The notes: generated by a model not told the origin, from the letters alone. A stretch of 11,550 nucleotides of DNA from SAR324 cluster bacterium (GCA_012797725.1 JAAZON010000029.1:1-11550); one strand, 5' to 3'. Counted from the stretch's first letter, positions 1 through 7,362 are shown. A program made the numbers and translations.

Positions 1-1952
1 CCGACGGATGGATCTGCATTGGATTCGACCACTATTTCCCCCCTGTGCATTTTCACAATGCCGTATGTAACTGCCAATCCAAGACCAACTCCTTTACCAA
101 GAGATTTTGTTGTAAAAAATGGTTCAAAGATCTTCTTAATATTGTCCGGTGCAATACCGTGCCCTGTGTCACTCACTCGAAGCTCCACCTTCTCATCATC
201 TCCGCTAGTTTCTATTGTAAGCACACCTCCCTTATCCATGGCCTGAAAAGCATTGCTAATTAGATTTGTAAGAACCTGAAGCATTTGATCTCCATCGATT
301 AGCACTTCAGGATCCTCAATATTATGCAGGGTCTTAACCAGAACATTGGGGGGCGCAGGCAAAATCTTGAGGGCCTGAGACACCAGTTCTTTAATATCTC
401 TTGGCTGGCGCATCAATCTGTTTTTTCTTGCGAAATTCAATAAGCCAGCTACTATTTTTTTACATCGATCTGCTTCTTTAACTATTGTCTTTAGGTCTTC
501 TCTCATTGGAGAACCCTCGGGGCATTCTTCAAGCAATATATGAGCATACATGAGAACCACTGCCAAAGGATTGTTAACCTCATGAGCAACTCCAGCAGCA
601 AGTTGTCCCATGCTCGCCAATTTCTCTGATTGCATTAAAGCTTCCTGCGCATTGGCAAGCTGATCATGAGAGATCGCCAACTCCCCAACGGTCTCTTTCA
701 ACCTGTCGATTGTGTAGGGCAAACACATCTCACTCTCTGCAAGACCTTCATAAATGGCTATTGCATGCTCCACGCAGGTATCATATCCACAAGCACCACA
801 ATTAAGTTCGTCCTGGACACTCTTTTTCCCCATACGAATAAGAATTTCCTCCAATTCCTTTCGATCTGGGGTTCTAATTCGCTGATCATAGCTTGAGAAA
901 CATCGATGAAGATTAATATCACTATGTTTCTCAAGATCCTTTTCACACGATTTAGTATCGAGTTCCTGCAAGCGCTTTCTCGTGTAACGACTTACTGAAG
1001 AGCGTTTACGGAAAAGAGGATCCGAATTACTCATCCCTGGTCCCATGATACACCCTTGGCAACAGAGAACCTCCAACAACTTGACGTCAAGATTTCCTTC
1101 GGCGAACTCGCGTAACGCTTCAATGAAATTGCTCCTGCCCTCTGTAGAGACCACATCTGCTGCAATTAGATCCTCTTGAATACCCGCTGTTTGAAGCATT
1201 CCGTGACTGATAGGGAACAGATTTCCAGTGCTTCCAAAAGGGGGATCAAAGTCAGATGATGTGACACTCCCTGGCATCACTCCTTTCATTTCGAAATATT
1301 CCCTCAACTCGGTGAAAGTTAAAACCACGTCAACCTCTCCTGGGACTTTTTGGCTCACTGCCTCAGCCTTTTTTGCGACGCAAGGCCCTATGAAGACTAT
1401 TTTTAGTTCAGAGCCATGCAGTTTATGAAGGACTCTGGCCATTGCCACCATTGGTGAAACTATAGGAGCGAGAGAGTCTAATAAGTTCGGATAGTATCTC
1501 TCTACATAGCCGATTATGGCCGGGCAACAAGTACTGATATAACGATGGCCGTTAACCTCATCGAAAAGCTTTCTGTATTTCTCCGCTACAAGTTCTGCAC
1601 CAAACGCCACTTCTGTCACATATTTAAATCCAAGCTTCCGTAACATCCCCACAAGCACTTCTGCGGGATACTCCACAAATTCGGCCGGGAAACTAGGTGC
1701 AATACAAGCTGCCGTAGGTTTTCCTGACTTAAGCAGACTCTCCAACTCTTCAAGGCTGCTAACCCAACGCTTGGCACCTTGACTGCACACTTTTACGCAG
1801 TTACCACAAGCAATACAACGCTCAGGAATAACAGCTGCCTGGCCATCAATTATGCGAATTGCTTTTGCAGGGCACTCTCGCACGCAGGTATAACACATCC
1901 GGCATAAAGATTTGATTGTGTTAATAAATGGACGTGGAGTTTCAGTTCTCAT
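1..1952 (-). CDS. [FeFe]-hydrogenase-like iron-sulfur sensor histidine kinase (3' end off window)
   Basis: I translated this minus-strand frame by hand; it is open from the ATG at 1952 to the left edge (650 visible codons). In order: two [4Fe-4S] ferredoxin motifs (C17/20/23/27 and C46/49/52/56); an H-cluster-like domain at about 80-310 with L1 STCCPA (C142, C143), L2 GPCVAKK (C191) and L3 EVLCCQGCIMGPG (C297, C298, C301); a four-Cys iron-sulfur module CGACGYDTC plus C410; a short coiled linker with no visible PAS domain; HisKA with AHEVNNPL (H457); and an HATPase with N-box (N563, N567), DTGHGI, FEPFFTTK and GVGLGLAV. Only the extreme C-terminus is missing. It resembles the putatively sensory HydS/HsfB-type [FeFe]-hydrogenase relatives. 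No signal peptide or membrane segment was seen, so it is probably cytosolic. It starts 9 bases after hydA stops, with a weak Shine-Dalgarno, so translational coupling is likely. The sensed signal (H2, redox or iron-sulfur status) and the partner response regulator are inferred. Confidence 0.9.
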   Translation of the reverse strand, partial: MRTETPRPFINTIKSLCRMCYTCVRECPAKAIRIIDGQAAVIPERCIACGNCVKVCSQGAKRWVSSLEELESLLKSGKPTAACIAPSFPAEFVEYPAEVLVGMLRKLGFKYVTEVAFGAELVAEKYRKLFDEVNGHRYISTCCPAIIGYVERYYPNLLDSLAPIVSPMVAMARVLHKLHGSELKIVFIGPCVAKKAEAVSQKVPGEVDVVLTFTELREYFEMKGVMPGSVTSSDFDPPFGSTGNLFPISHGMLQTAGIQEDLIAADVVSTEGRSNFIEALREFAEGNLDVKLLEVLCCQGCIMGPGMSNSDPLFRKRSSVSRYTRKRLQELDTKSCEKDLEKHSDINLHRCFSSYDQRIRTPDRKELEEILIRMGKKSVQDELNCGACGYDTCVEHAIAIYEGLAESEMCLPYTIDRLKETVGELAISHDQLANAQEALMQSEKLASMGQLAAGVAHEVNNPLAVVLMYAHILLEECPEGSPMREDLKTIVKEADRCKKIVAGLLNFARKNRLMRQPRDIKELVSQALKILPAPPNVLVKTLHNIEDPEVLIDGDQMLQVLTNLISNAFQAMDKGGVLTIETSGDDEKVELRVSDTGHGIAPDNIKKIFEPFFTTKSLGKGVGLGLAVTYGIVKMHRGEIVVESNADPSV

Positions 1953-1961
1953 TTCATCTTA

Positions 1962-3683
1962 TTAAAGCCAATCCTTCCTCTCGGTATAACTAGTATGCAA
2001 CAAATGATGACTCTTTTCCCCAAGGGGGTGTCCAAGAAATTCATTATATAGACGCTTAATCGACTCGTTACTGTGCGAAGTCCTAGCTCGACTCTCCTTG
2101 TCGATCTTGTACAAGGCCTGCATTCGTCCCCTAATCTGCACAAGATCAGAGTTCCATGGTTGACCACCGCCAGAAATACAACCACCCGGACAAGTCATGA
2201 CTTCAATAAAATGCAGATCATTTCGACCAGACTTAATTTGCTCTAAGAGTTTCCGGGCATTTCCAACTCCATTTGCCACGGCAACCCCAAGAATTATTCC
2301 ATTCACTTCAACCTTAGCTTCCTTAATTCCATCAAACCCTCTGACTGCATTAACTGTCAATTCCTCCAAATCTTTTCCTGTTGCGAAAAAATAAGCCGAT
2401 CTTATAGCTGCTTCCATGACACCACCGCTTGCCCCGAAGATTTTTCCTGCGGAGCTTCGTTCTCCAAAAGGCGTATCTGCTGTATCTGGCTCTAAACTAT
2501 TCAAATTAATACCACGCATTCGGATAAGGCGCGCAAGCTCCCTTGTGGTCAGAACCGCGTCAATATCAGGAATACCGTGGTTACTCATCTCAGGCCTTTG
2601 AGCCTCAAATTTTTTCGCTATACAAGGCATAATGCTGACCGAATAAATATCCTCAGCTTTCACATTTTCCTTCTCTGCAAAATAACTCTTGATTATGGCA
2701 CCCATCATTTGTTGGGGACTTTTACAAGTTGAGAGATTAGGCAGAAATTCCGGGTAGAATTGCTCAACAAATTTTATCCAACCCGGCGAACAGCTTGTCA
2801 TCATTGGAAGCACACCCCCATTCTGTAGGCGATGCACCAATTCAGATGCCTCTTCCATAATAGTAAGGTCTGCCGAAAAACTAGTATCAAAGACCTTGTC
2901 AAATCCTATTCGGCGTAAAGCTGAAACCATTGCTCCAGCTATATCGGTTCCCGCTTTTACTCCAAATTCCTCTCCCAGAGTAACTGAAACTGAGGGCGCA
3001 TGCTGCACGACTACAATCTTCTTGGGATCATTGAGGGCATCATTAACTTCCTTGAGATAACTTTGCTCTCGAAGCGCTCCTGTTGGGCAGGCTGTGACAC
3101 ATTGTCCACAAAATATACAGCTTGATACATTCAAGCCAATGTCAAAAGCAGTTCCAACTCTAGTCTTGCTTCCTCGATGAATAAAGTCGATAGCACCGAC
3201 TGTTTGTATTTCCTCGCAAACCCTCACACATTTTCCACAAAGAATGCATTTGTCAGGATCCCGTATGATGGAAGGACTTGAAACATCCATCTTATGAATG
3301 GACTTTGCGCCCTTATATCGTCTTTCTCGAACTCCAAGTTCTTCGGCCAAATCTTGAAGATTACAACTGCCATTTCTAACGCAATAGAGACAATCGTCTG
3401 GATGGTTTGCAAGCAAAAGTTCAACTATTGTTTTTCTTGCTCGTAACGCACGCGGCGAATGAGTTTTCACCTTTAATCCGGCAGTAACTGGGAATGCACA
3501 GCTTGGAACTAGCCCCCGTTGCCCTTCTACCTCGACCACACACATTCTGCATGCCCCAGTGGGGAATAAACCTTTCATATAACAAAGGGTAGGAACCTTT
3601 TCCCCTGCTCTCCTGATCGCGTCAATGAGGTTTTCTCCTTCTTCTGCTTCAACGGTGCGACCATTAACTTCAATATTGATCAT
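1962..3683 (-). CDS. hydA: [FeFe]-hydrogenase catalytic subunit HydA (NAD-linked, probably bifurcating type)
   Basis: Catalytic subunit, 573 residues, carrying the H-cluster for reversible 2H+/H2 chemistry in the cytoplasm. N-terminal [2Fe-2S] domain with C34, C45, C48, C62; His-ligated [4Fe-4S] site H94, C98, C101, C107; two ferredoxin clusters C146/149/152/156 and C189/192/195/199; then the H-cluster motifs TSCSPGW (C298), MPCIAKK (C353) and EVMTCPGGCISGGG (C498, C502). A C-terminal small-subunit-like segment covers about 515-573. This domain order and length fit the HydA/HndD group of multimeric NAD(P)-linked enzymes. In L1, Ser299 replaces the second Cys of the TSCCP motif, the proton-relay Cys of clostridial CpI. 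The ATG at 3683 has a strong AAGGAG five bases upstream, embedded just after the hydB stop 12 bases away. Electron bifurcation with ferredoxin is inferred from subunit composition and not shown by the sequence alone. Confidence 0.97.
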   Translation of the reverse strand: MINIEVNGRTVEAEEGENLIDAIRRAGEKVPTLCYMKGLFPTGACRMCVVEVEGQRGLVPSCAFPVTAGLKVKTHSPRALRARKTIVELLLANHPDDCLYCVRNGSCNLQDLAEELGVRERRYKGAKSIHKMDVSSPSIIRDPDKCILCGKCVRVCEEIQTVGAIDFIHRGSKTRVGTAFDIGLNVSSCIFCGQCVTACPTGALREQSYLKEVNDALNDPKKIVVVQHAPSVSVTLGEEFGVKAGTDIAGAMVSALRRIGFDKVFDTSFSADLTIMEEASELVHRLQNGGVLPMMTSCSPGWIKFVEQFYPEFLPNLSTCKSPQQMMGAIIKSYFAEKENVKAEDIYSVSIMPCIAKKFEAQRPEMSNHGIPDIDAVLTTRELARLIRMRGINLNSLEPDTADTPFGERSSAGKIFGASGGVMEAAIRSAYFFATGKDLEELTVNAVRGFDGIKEAKVEVNGIILGVAVANGVGNARKLLEQIKSGRNDLHFIEVMTCPGGCISGGGQPWNSDLVQIRGRMQALYKIDKESRARTSHSNESIKRLYNEFLGHPLGEKSHHLLHTSYTERKDWL

Positions 3684-3695
3684 ACTTTCTCCTTC

Positions 3696-5702
3696 TTAAT
3701 GCCTGACTACTGCGTCGAAACGGCAGACTTCCATGCAGGATCCACATCCAATACATTTGTCATCAATTATATAATGGGGACTCTTAGCAGTTCCCATTAT
3801 CGCGCCAACTGGGCACTTTCTTTTGCAGAGTCCACACCCCCTACACATGTCCTCAAGAATAGAATAGTGCAAAAGCTCGGTGCACACACCTGAAGGACAC
3901 CTACGTTCGAACACATGGGCTTCATATTCGTCTCGGAAAAATCTTAGTGTGCTCAATATGGGGTTTGGTGCAGTTTGACCAAGACCACACAAACTTGTAT
4001 CTCGGATCGACTCCGCAAGACGTGCCAAATACATTACACCTTGAAATCTTTCGAGCGCTGCATGTCCTTCTTCCTTACTTCGGCCTTGAGTAATCCGTTC
4101 GAGTATTTCAAGCATTCGGCGCGTACCTTCGCGGCATGGAATACATTTTCCGCAACTTTCGCGTTGTATAAAGTCCATGAAGAATTTCGCCACATCCACC
4201 ATGCAGGTATCTTCATCCATAACTACCAGACCACCTGAACCCATCATAGCCCCAACTGTCTTCAGGGATTCATAGTCCACATCAATGTCGAGGTGTTGTT
4301 CCGGTATACATCCACCAGAAGGGCCACCGATCTGAACCGCTTTATATTTCTTACCATCGGGGATGCCTCCGCCAATATCGAAGACAATTTCTCGGATTCT
4401 TGTACCCATTGCGACCTCAACAAGACCGGTTCGGGCAACCTTCCCCGACAAGGCGAAAACTTTTGTCCCCTTACTAGATTGAGTTCCAACACTGGAAAAC
4501 CACTCAGCACCATTCAGTGCAAGAATGGCTACATTAGCTAGAGTTTCGACATTGTTTATAATGGTTGGTTTTCCAAAGAGTCCATTAATTGCAGGGAAAG
4601 GAGGCCTAGGCCGTGGCATTCCTCTTTTACCTTCTATACTGTTGATAAGAGCCGTCTCTTCACCACAGACAAAAGCACCAGCTCCTTTCTTAATGATAAT
4701 ATCAACGTCTATTCCACTATCCAGGATATTCTCACCCAATAGATGATATGTTTTTGCTTGCTCAATCGCTTGTTTGAGATGATCGATCGCGAGCGGGTAC
4801 TCAGCGCGTATATAGACATAAGCTTTATTCGCCCCTATCGCGTAGGCAGCAATTACAATACCTTCGAGTAGCCTGTGAGGATCTCCCTCTATCACTGCTC
4901 GATCCATGAAGGCACCCGGGTCTCCTTCGTCTGCATTACAAATCAAATACTTTTGCTTGCTTTTTTGAGCCAAGGCTATTTTCCATTTTTTTCCTGTCGG
5001 GAAGCCTCCTCCTCCTCGGCCTCTGAGTCCACTTAGCTCAACCATGTCACAGACCTCTTGTGGCGTCTTAGATTTCAAAACTTTAGACAAAGCCTTATAG
5101 CCACCACGCGCTATATACTCATCAATTGAGGACGGATTGATAATTCCACAATTTGCAAGCACCCATCTGGTTTGCATTTTGAAGAAAGGATGATCACCAA
5201 GCTTGGCGACATCTGCCCACTCACTGACACCTTCCGGTAGAGTCTGCTCTGAATGCTGTCCAAGCACCAAGTCCTTCAAAATAGAACCTGATAGAACTCC
5301 TTCTATAATCGGAATAACATTTTCTGTCGTTACAGAATGAAATGCGAGTCGGGTCTTACCTGGCATCTGAATCTCAACAAGAGGCTCTAGCGAACAGAAG
5401 CCAATACACCCAACTTCCACAACATCAATGTCAAGCTTCTTCTCCTCAAGATACTCTTTTATTGTGGCTAAGACCTTAGCGGCTCCGGCGCCCAAACCAC
5501 ATGTTCCCGCTCCAACAAAAATTCTGGGTTTTTCAACATGCTCCAATCTGGCTGCACTCATCCTGCTCTGCAGCATTCTCCGGCATTCCTCACTCTCATG
5601 ACATAGAGGCCCTTCTGAAAAGCAGGTAATGAAATCCGGGCAAGGCTTTTCATTGGAGTGCCAACACTGCTCACAACATTTAACTTCATGTAAACCATTC
5701 AT
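3696..5702 (-). CDS. hydB: Hydrogenase NADH-binding flavoprotein subunit HydB (NuoF-like)
   Basis: Diaphorase subunit, 668 residues, that exchanges electrons between NAD(H) and the iron-sulfur chain of HydA through FMN. Order: a Cys-rich N-terminal extension (C9, C10, C13, C21, C27, C34, C40 within 40 residues); a thioredoxin-like [2Fe-2S] domain with GTCGLGAGA (C68) and VGCIGFC (C99, C103), three Cys visible; NuoF core with GRGGGGFPTGKKW at 228-240 (FMN loop), CNADEGDPGAFMDR at 255-268 and EGKRGMPRPRPPFPA at 357-371; an SLBB region; the NuoF [4Fe-4S] site ESCGKCIPC (C517, C520, C523) plus C572; a CPSGVC pair (C602, C607), where related HydB subunits hold zinc; and two C-terminal ferredoxin clusters C620/623/626/630 and C650/653/656/660. 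The added C-terminal clusters are typical of HydB/HndC and absent from plain NuoF. AGGAAG precedes the ATG. It sits between hydC and hydA in the same operon. Confidence 0.97.
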   Translation of the reverse strand: MNGLHEVKCCEQCWHSNEKPCPDFITCFSEGPLCHESEECRRMLQSRMSAARLEHVEKPRIFVGAGTCGLGAGAAKVLATIKEYLEEKKLDIDVVEVGCIGFCSLEPLVEIQMPGKTRLAFHSVTTENVIPIIEGVLSGSILKDLVLGQHSEQTLPEGVSEWADVAKLGDHPFFKMQTRWVLANCGIINPSSIDEYIARGGYKALSKVLKSKTPQEVCDMVELSGLRGRGGGGFPTGKKWKIALAQKSKQKYLICNADEGDPGAFMDRAVIEGDPHRLLEGIVIAAYAIGANKAYVYIRAEYPLAIDHLKQAIEQAKTYHLLGENILDSGIDVDIIIKKGAGAFVCGEETALINSIEGKRGMPRPRPPFPAINGLFGKPTIINNVETLANVAILALNGAEWFSSVGTQSSKGTKVFALSGKVARTGLVEVAMGTRIREIVFDIGGGIPDGKKYKAVQIGGPSGGCIPEQHLDIDVDYESLKTVGAMMGSGGLVVMDEDTCMVDVAKFFMDFIQRESCGKCIPCREGTRRMLEILERITQGRSKEEGHAALERFQGVMYLARLAESIRDTSLCGLGQTAPNPILSTLRFFRDEYEAHVFERRCPSGVCTELLHYSILEDMCRGCGLCKRKCPVGAIMGTAKSPHYIIDDKCIGCGSCMEVCRFDAVVRH

Positions 5703-5741
5703 CTTTTTCTTCCTGTCAAATAGTTTAACCTCATCAAGAAA

Positions 5742-6221
5742 CTATATATTTTGCTCTTCTTTTTTTCGGCACTCCGCAAGAATATCTTGTAATTTGTCAG
5801 GGGTTAGTTTGGCGTAGAATTCTCCATTCATGCATATAACGGGGGCCAAACCACATGCTCCAATACAGGCTACAACCTCAAGACTAAAAAGACCGTCTCG
5901 GGATGTTTGTCCTGCATCAATTTTTAATTCTCGCTTAAGAGCAGAAAGTAAAGTTGCAGAGCCCTTCACATGACATGCCGTACCACGACAGATCTGAATG
6001 TGGTACTTTCCCTGTGGCTGGAAGCGGAACTGATTATAGAATGTTGCTACTCCATAGACTTTACTAGGAGGCAAATTAAGAAATTGCCCGATTTTAATGA
6101 CTGCCTCCTCCGATAGATATCCGCAATTATCCTGAACCTCTTGAAGAATAGGTATCAAAGAATCTCTTTTCGCACCTGGATGCTTGGAAAGAATGTGATC
6201 TATTTCCGGTGTTATTGCCAT
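5742..6221 (-). CDS. hydC: Hydrogenase [2Fe-2S] subunit HydC (NuoE-like)
   Basis: Thioredoxin-like [2Fe-2S] subunit, 159 residues, the usual NuoE/HydC size. It has an N-terminal helical bundle (about 1-65, ending in the family motif VYGVATFYNQF) and a C-terminal thioredoxin fold carrying four cluster ligands in CRGTAC (C78, C83) and CIGAC (C119, C123). It associates with HydB and forms part of the NADH-side electron relay in the cytoplasm. The ATG at 6221 has GAGGAG eight bases upstream. It is the first structural gene after rex (30-base gap) and is followed after 39 bases by hydB, so it is almost certainly on the same transcript. The 24 kDa-family identity is clear. The hydrogenase rather than complex I assignment rests on the hydB and hydA neighbours. 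Confidence 0.96.
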   Translation of the reverse strand: MAITPEIDHILSKHPGAKRDSLIPILQEVQDNCGYLSEEAVIKIGQFLNLPPSKVYGVATFYNQFRFQPQGKYHIQICRGTACHVKGSATLLSALKRELKIDAGQTSRDGLFSLEVVACIGACGLAPVICMNGEFYAKLTPDKLQDILAECRKKEEQNI

Positions 6222-6251
6222 AATTAATACTCCTCAGATCATTCCATAAAT

Positions 6252-6884
6252 TTACTTTTTCCCACTTTGTTGTCTTCCGAAAAAAGCTGCTCGCTCTAAA
6301 AACATCGTGACGTCAATATTCTCTACATAAACCCCATGAGGTACTTGTATTGGAACTGGAGCGAAATTCAAAATCCCATTAATGCCGCAGTCTACCAAAC
6401 TATCAGCACTAGACTGTGCGCTTTCTGCGGGAACAGTCAGAATCCCCAATTTGATATTCTGTTCATCGATAGTTCGAGGCAGTTCATCCAGTGAATAACA
6501 ACGACATCCATGAAACACTCGTCCCGCTTTTTGAGGATCGTTATCAAAGCTTGCAGCAATTACTAACTTCGACCGACCACCTCGGAAATAAGACAATAAA
6601 GCTCTTCCCAGATTTCCAACTCCAAGTAGCGCCACATTTTGAGTCTCTCTGCCATCAAGAAAGTCTGAGAGACTCTCATGAAGCTTAGCTATCTCGTACC
6701 CGTGTTTTGGACTGCCTGTGTATCCGCTAGCCATCAAATCACGCCGCACCTGTGCGGCCCCAACACCTGCTCTCCGCGCAAGTTCATGAGAATGCATGTA
6801 ACTTTCATTTCTAAAAATTGCTTCTTCAAGCAATCTCCGATAAATACTGAGTCGTCCAACTGTTCGAGCTGAAACCTGGCGCAT
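6252..6884 (-). CDS. rex: Redox-sensing transcriptional repressor Rex
   Basis: Rex family regulator, 210 residues (normal length). The N-terminal winged helix covers about 8-63 and includes the recognition segment GVGAAQVRRDL (40-50) and the wing SPKHGYEI. The Rossmann domain has the NAD(H)-binding turn GVGNLGRAL (88-96), an acidic FDND at the end of the second strand, and the conserved C-terminal ILNFAPVPIQVPHGV and DVTMFLERAAFF segments of the dimerising helix. Rex dimers bind DNA when NADH/NAD+ is low and release it when NADH accumulates. Two matching operators lie just upstream of this gene, so it very probably represses itself and the hydrogenase operon it leads. The start ATG at 6884 has a weak GGGAA Shine-Dalgarno; the leader would be about 48 bases if the promoter below is right. 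Confidence 0.97.
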   Translation of the reverse strand: MRQVSARTVGRLSIYRRLLEEAIFRNESYMHSHELARRAGVGAAQVRRDLMASGYTGSPKHGYEIAKLHESLSDFLDGRETQNVALLGVGNLGRALLSYFRGGRSKLVIAASFDNDPQKAGRVFHGCRCYSLDELPRTIDEQNIKLGILTVPAESAQSSADSLVDCGINGILNFAPVPIQVPHGVYVENIDVTMFLERAAFFGRQQSGKK

Positions 6885-6899
6885 TAAGTGTTTCCCGTA

Positions 6900-6917
6900 T
6901 TGTGATTTATTTCACGC
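6900..6917. promoter_or_regulatory. Rex operator 1 (promoter-distal)
   Basis: TTGTGATTTATTTCACGC on the plus strand. The left half TTGTGA and the TCAC core match the TTGTGA-N6-TCACAA Rex consensus with the correct 6-base spacer; only the last two bases differ. It lies between the predicted transcription start and the rex ATG, sharing one base with operator 2. Rex binding here is inferred from the match and from the adjacent rex gene. Confidence 0.8.
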
Positions 6918-6934
6918 TGTGATATTTATCACAG
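6917..6934. promoter_or_regulatory. Rex operator 2 (overlaps transcription start)
   Basis: CTGTGATATTTATCACAG, an inverted repeat with perfect 8-base arms (CTGTGATA/TATCACAG) around a 2-base centre. It matches the Rex consensus except for the outermost bases. It begins 4 bases downstream of the TATAAT box, so a bound dimer would cover the start site of the operon and block RNA polymerase. Its centre is 17 bases from that of operator 1, so the two sites abut. Confidence 0.88.
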
Positions 6935-6938
6935 TCTA

Positions 6939-6968
6939 ATTATAACGCCTAAGAGTCTCTTAGAGCAA
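6939..6968 (-). promoter_or_regulatory. Promoter of the rex-hydCBA-sensor operon
   Basis: Read on the minus strand, a perfect TATAAT (-10) occupies 6944-6939. A poor TTGCTC (-35) lies at 6968-6963 with an 18-base spacer. Transcription would start near 6932, inside Rex operator 2, which supports the assignment. The weak -35 and long spacer suggest either low basal activity or help from an activator; see the palindrome in the spacer. Confidence 0.75.
6949..6963. repeat. Palindrome inside the -35/-10 spacer
   Basis: CTAAGAGTCTCTTAG has perfect 7-base arms around one central T and fills most of the spacer of the hydrogenase operon promoter. Dyads in this position are typical of MerR-family activators acting on promoters with long spacers. 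Here the spacer is 18 bases, only slightly long. Its arms do not resemble the Rex sites. Whether a protein binds it is unknown. Confidence 0.5.
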
Positions 6969-7136
6969 TAAGAATTGCATTCTAGAGCAAAACTTCTTTA
7001 TTTCGGCAAAACTATTGTATTTATTAATAAGCAAGACTGTTATTTTGCTAACAAGTGGAATTAATATAAGAAGTTAGCTGCTTTCATCGCATCTGCTCAA
7101 TAACTGCAAGTTGTGGCAAGCTGCAATTGAGTGTAA
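6969..7136. other. AT-rich spacer upstream of the hydrogenase promoter
   Basis: No convincing gene is visible here. It holds a short inverted repeat GCAAT-N4-ATTGC (6965-6978), the element TAGAGCAA twice (6961-6968 and 6983-6990), and a perfect palindrome TTATTAATAA (7021-7030). A possible plus-strand promoter, TTGTAT (7015-7020) with 17 bases to TGTTAT (7038-7043), could once have served the antitoxin remnant downstream. All of these are weak individually. Confidence 0.3.
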
Positions 7137-7362
7137 TTTCAGATACTTCTTGAAGAATTCTTGAAGCCTTTTGGACTTCCTTAAAGAAGTTTTGCAGAAA
7201 AGCAGGGTGGACACCTGTGCAAAGCTTAAAGAATTAATCAAAGGAAAGAGAGACATTACTACCGATACTGCCCTTAATTTATGTGAAGTTCTTAAAACTT
7301 CGCGTGAACCATGGCTTAGTCTTCAAAGCCTTTTCGATCATGCTCAAGCAAAAGGAACGTAG
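7137..7362 (+). pseudogene. Frameshifted remnant of a HigA-type antitoxin gene
   Basis: Two adjacent plus-strand frames each encode part of a HigA/VapI-like helix-turn-helix antitoxin. From 7137 one frame reads FQILLEEFLKPFGL, matching the family's N-terminal (G)EILxEEFLxPLGLS signature, then hits a stop at 7182. The next frame, from about 7177 to the TAG at 7360-7362, reads KELIKGKRDITTDTALNL, KTSREPWLSLQ and FDHAQAKGT, matching the NGKRGITADTALRLA...GTSPEFWLNLQ half in the right order and spacing. A gain of one base or loss of two would account for the switch. The usual start and HPG segment before EIL is absent (an in-frame TAA lies at 7134-7136) and no intact HigB toxin is adjacent. I conclude this is decayed. 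If only the second frame were used, a 63-residue TTG-started product from 7171 would remain, lacking the first helices. Confidence 0.65.

Noticed and set aside
3224..3424. Open frames antisense or shifted within the hydA and hydB genes.
   Set aside because: All overlap well-supported iron-sulfur coding sequence and show no domain of their own.
7068..7103. Possible HigB toxin remnant reading KKLAAFIASAQ before a stop, just upstream of the higA remnant.
   Set aside because: It vaguely matches the LxxQLAALDxA helix of HigB, but it is only 11 residues in AT-rich sequence and no other part of HigB is visible in any frame.
7074..7256. Minus-strand open frame of 60 codons opposite the higA remnant.
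   Set aside because: No recognisable domain or ribosome-binding site; the plus strand of the same region has family similarity, so this is a shadow.
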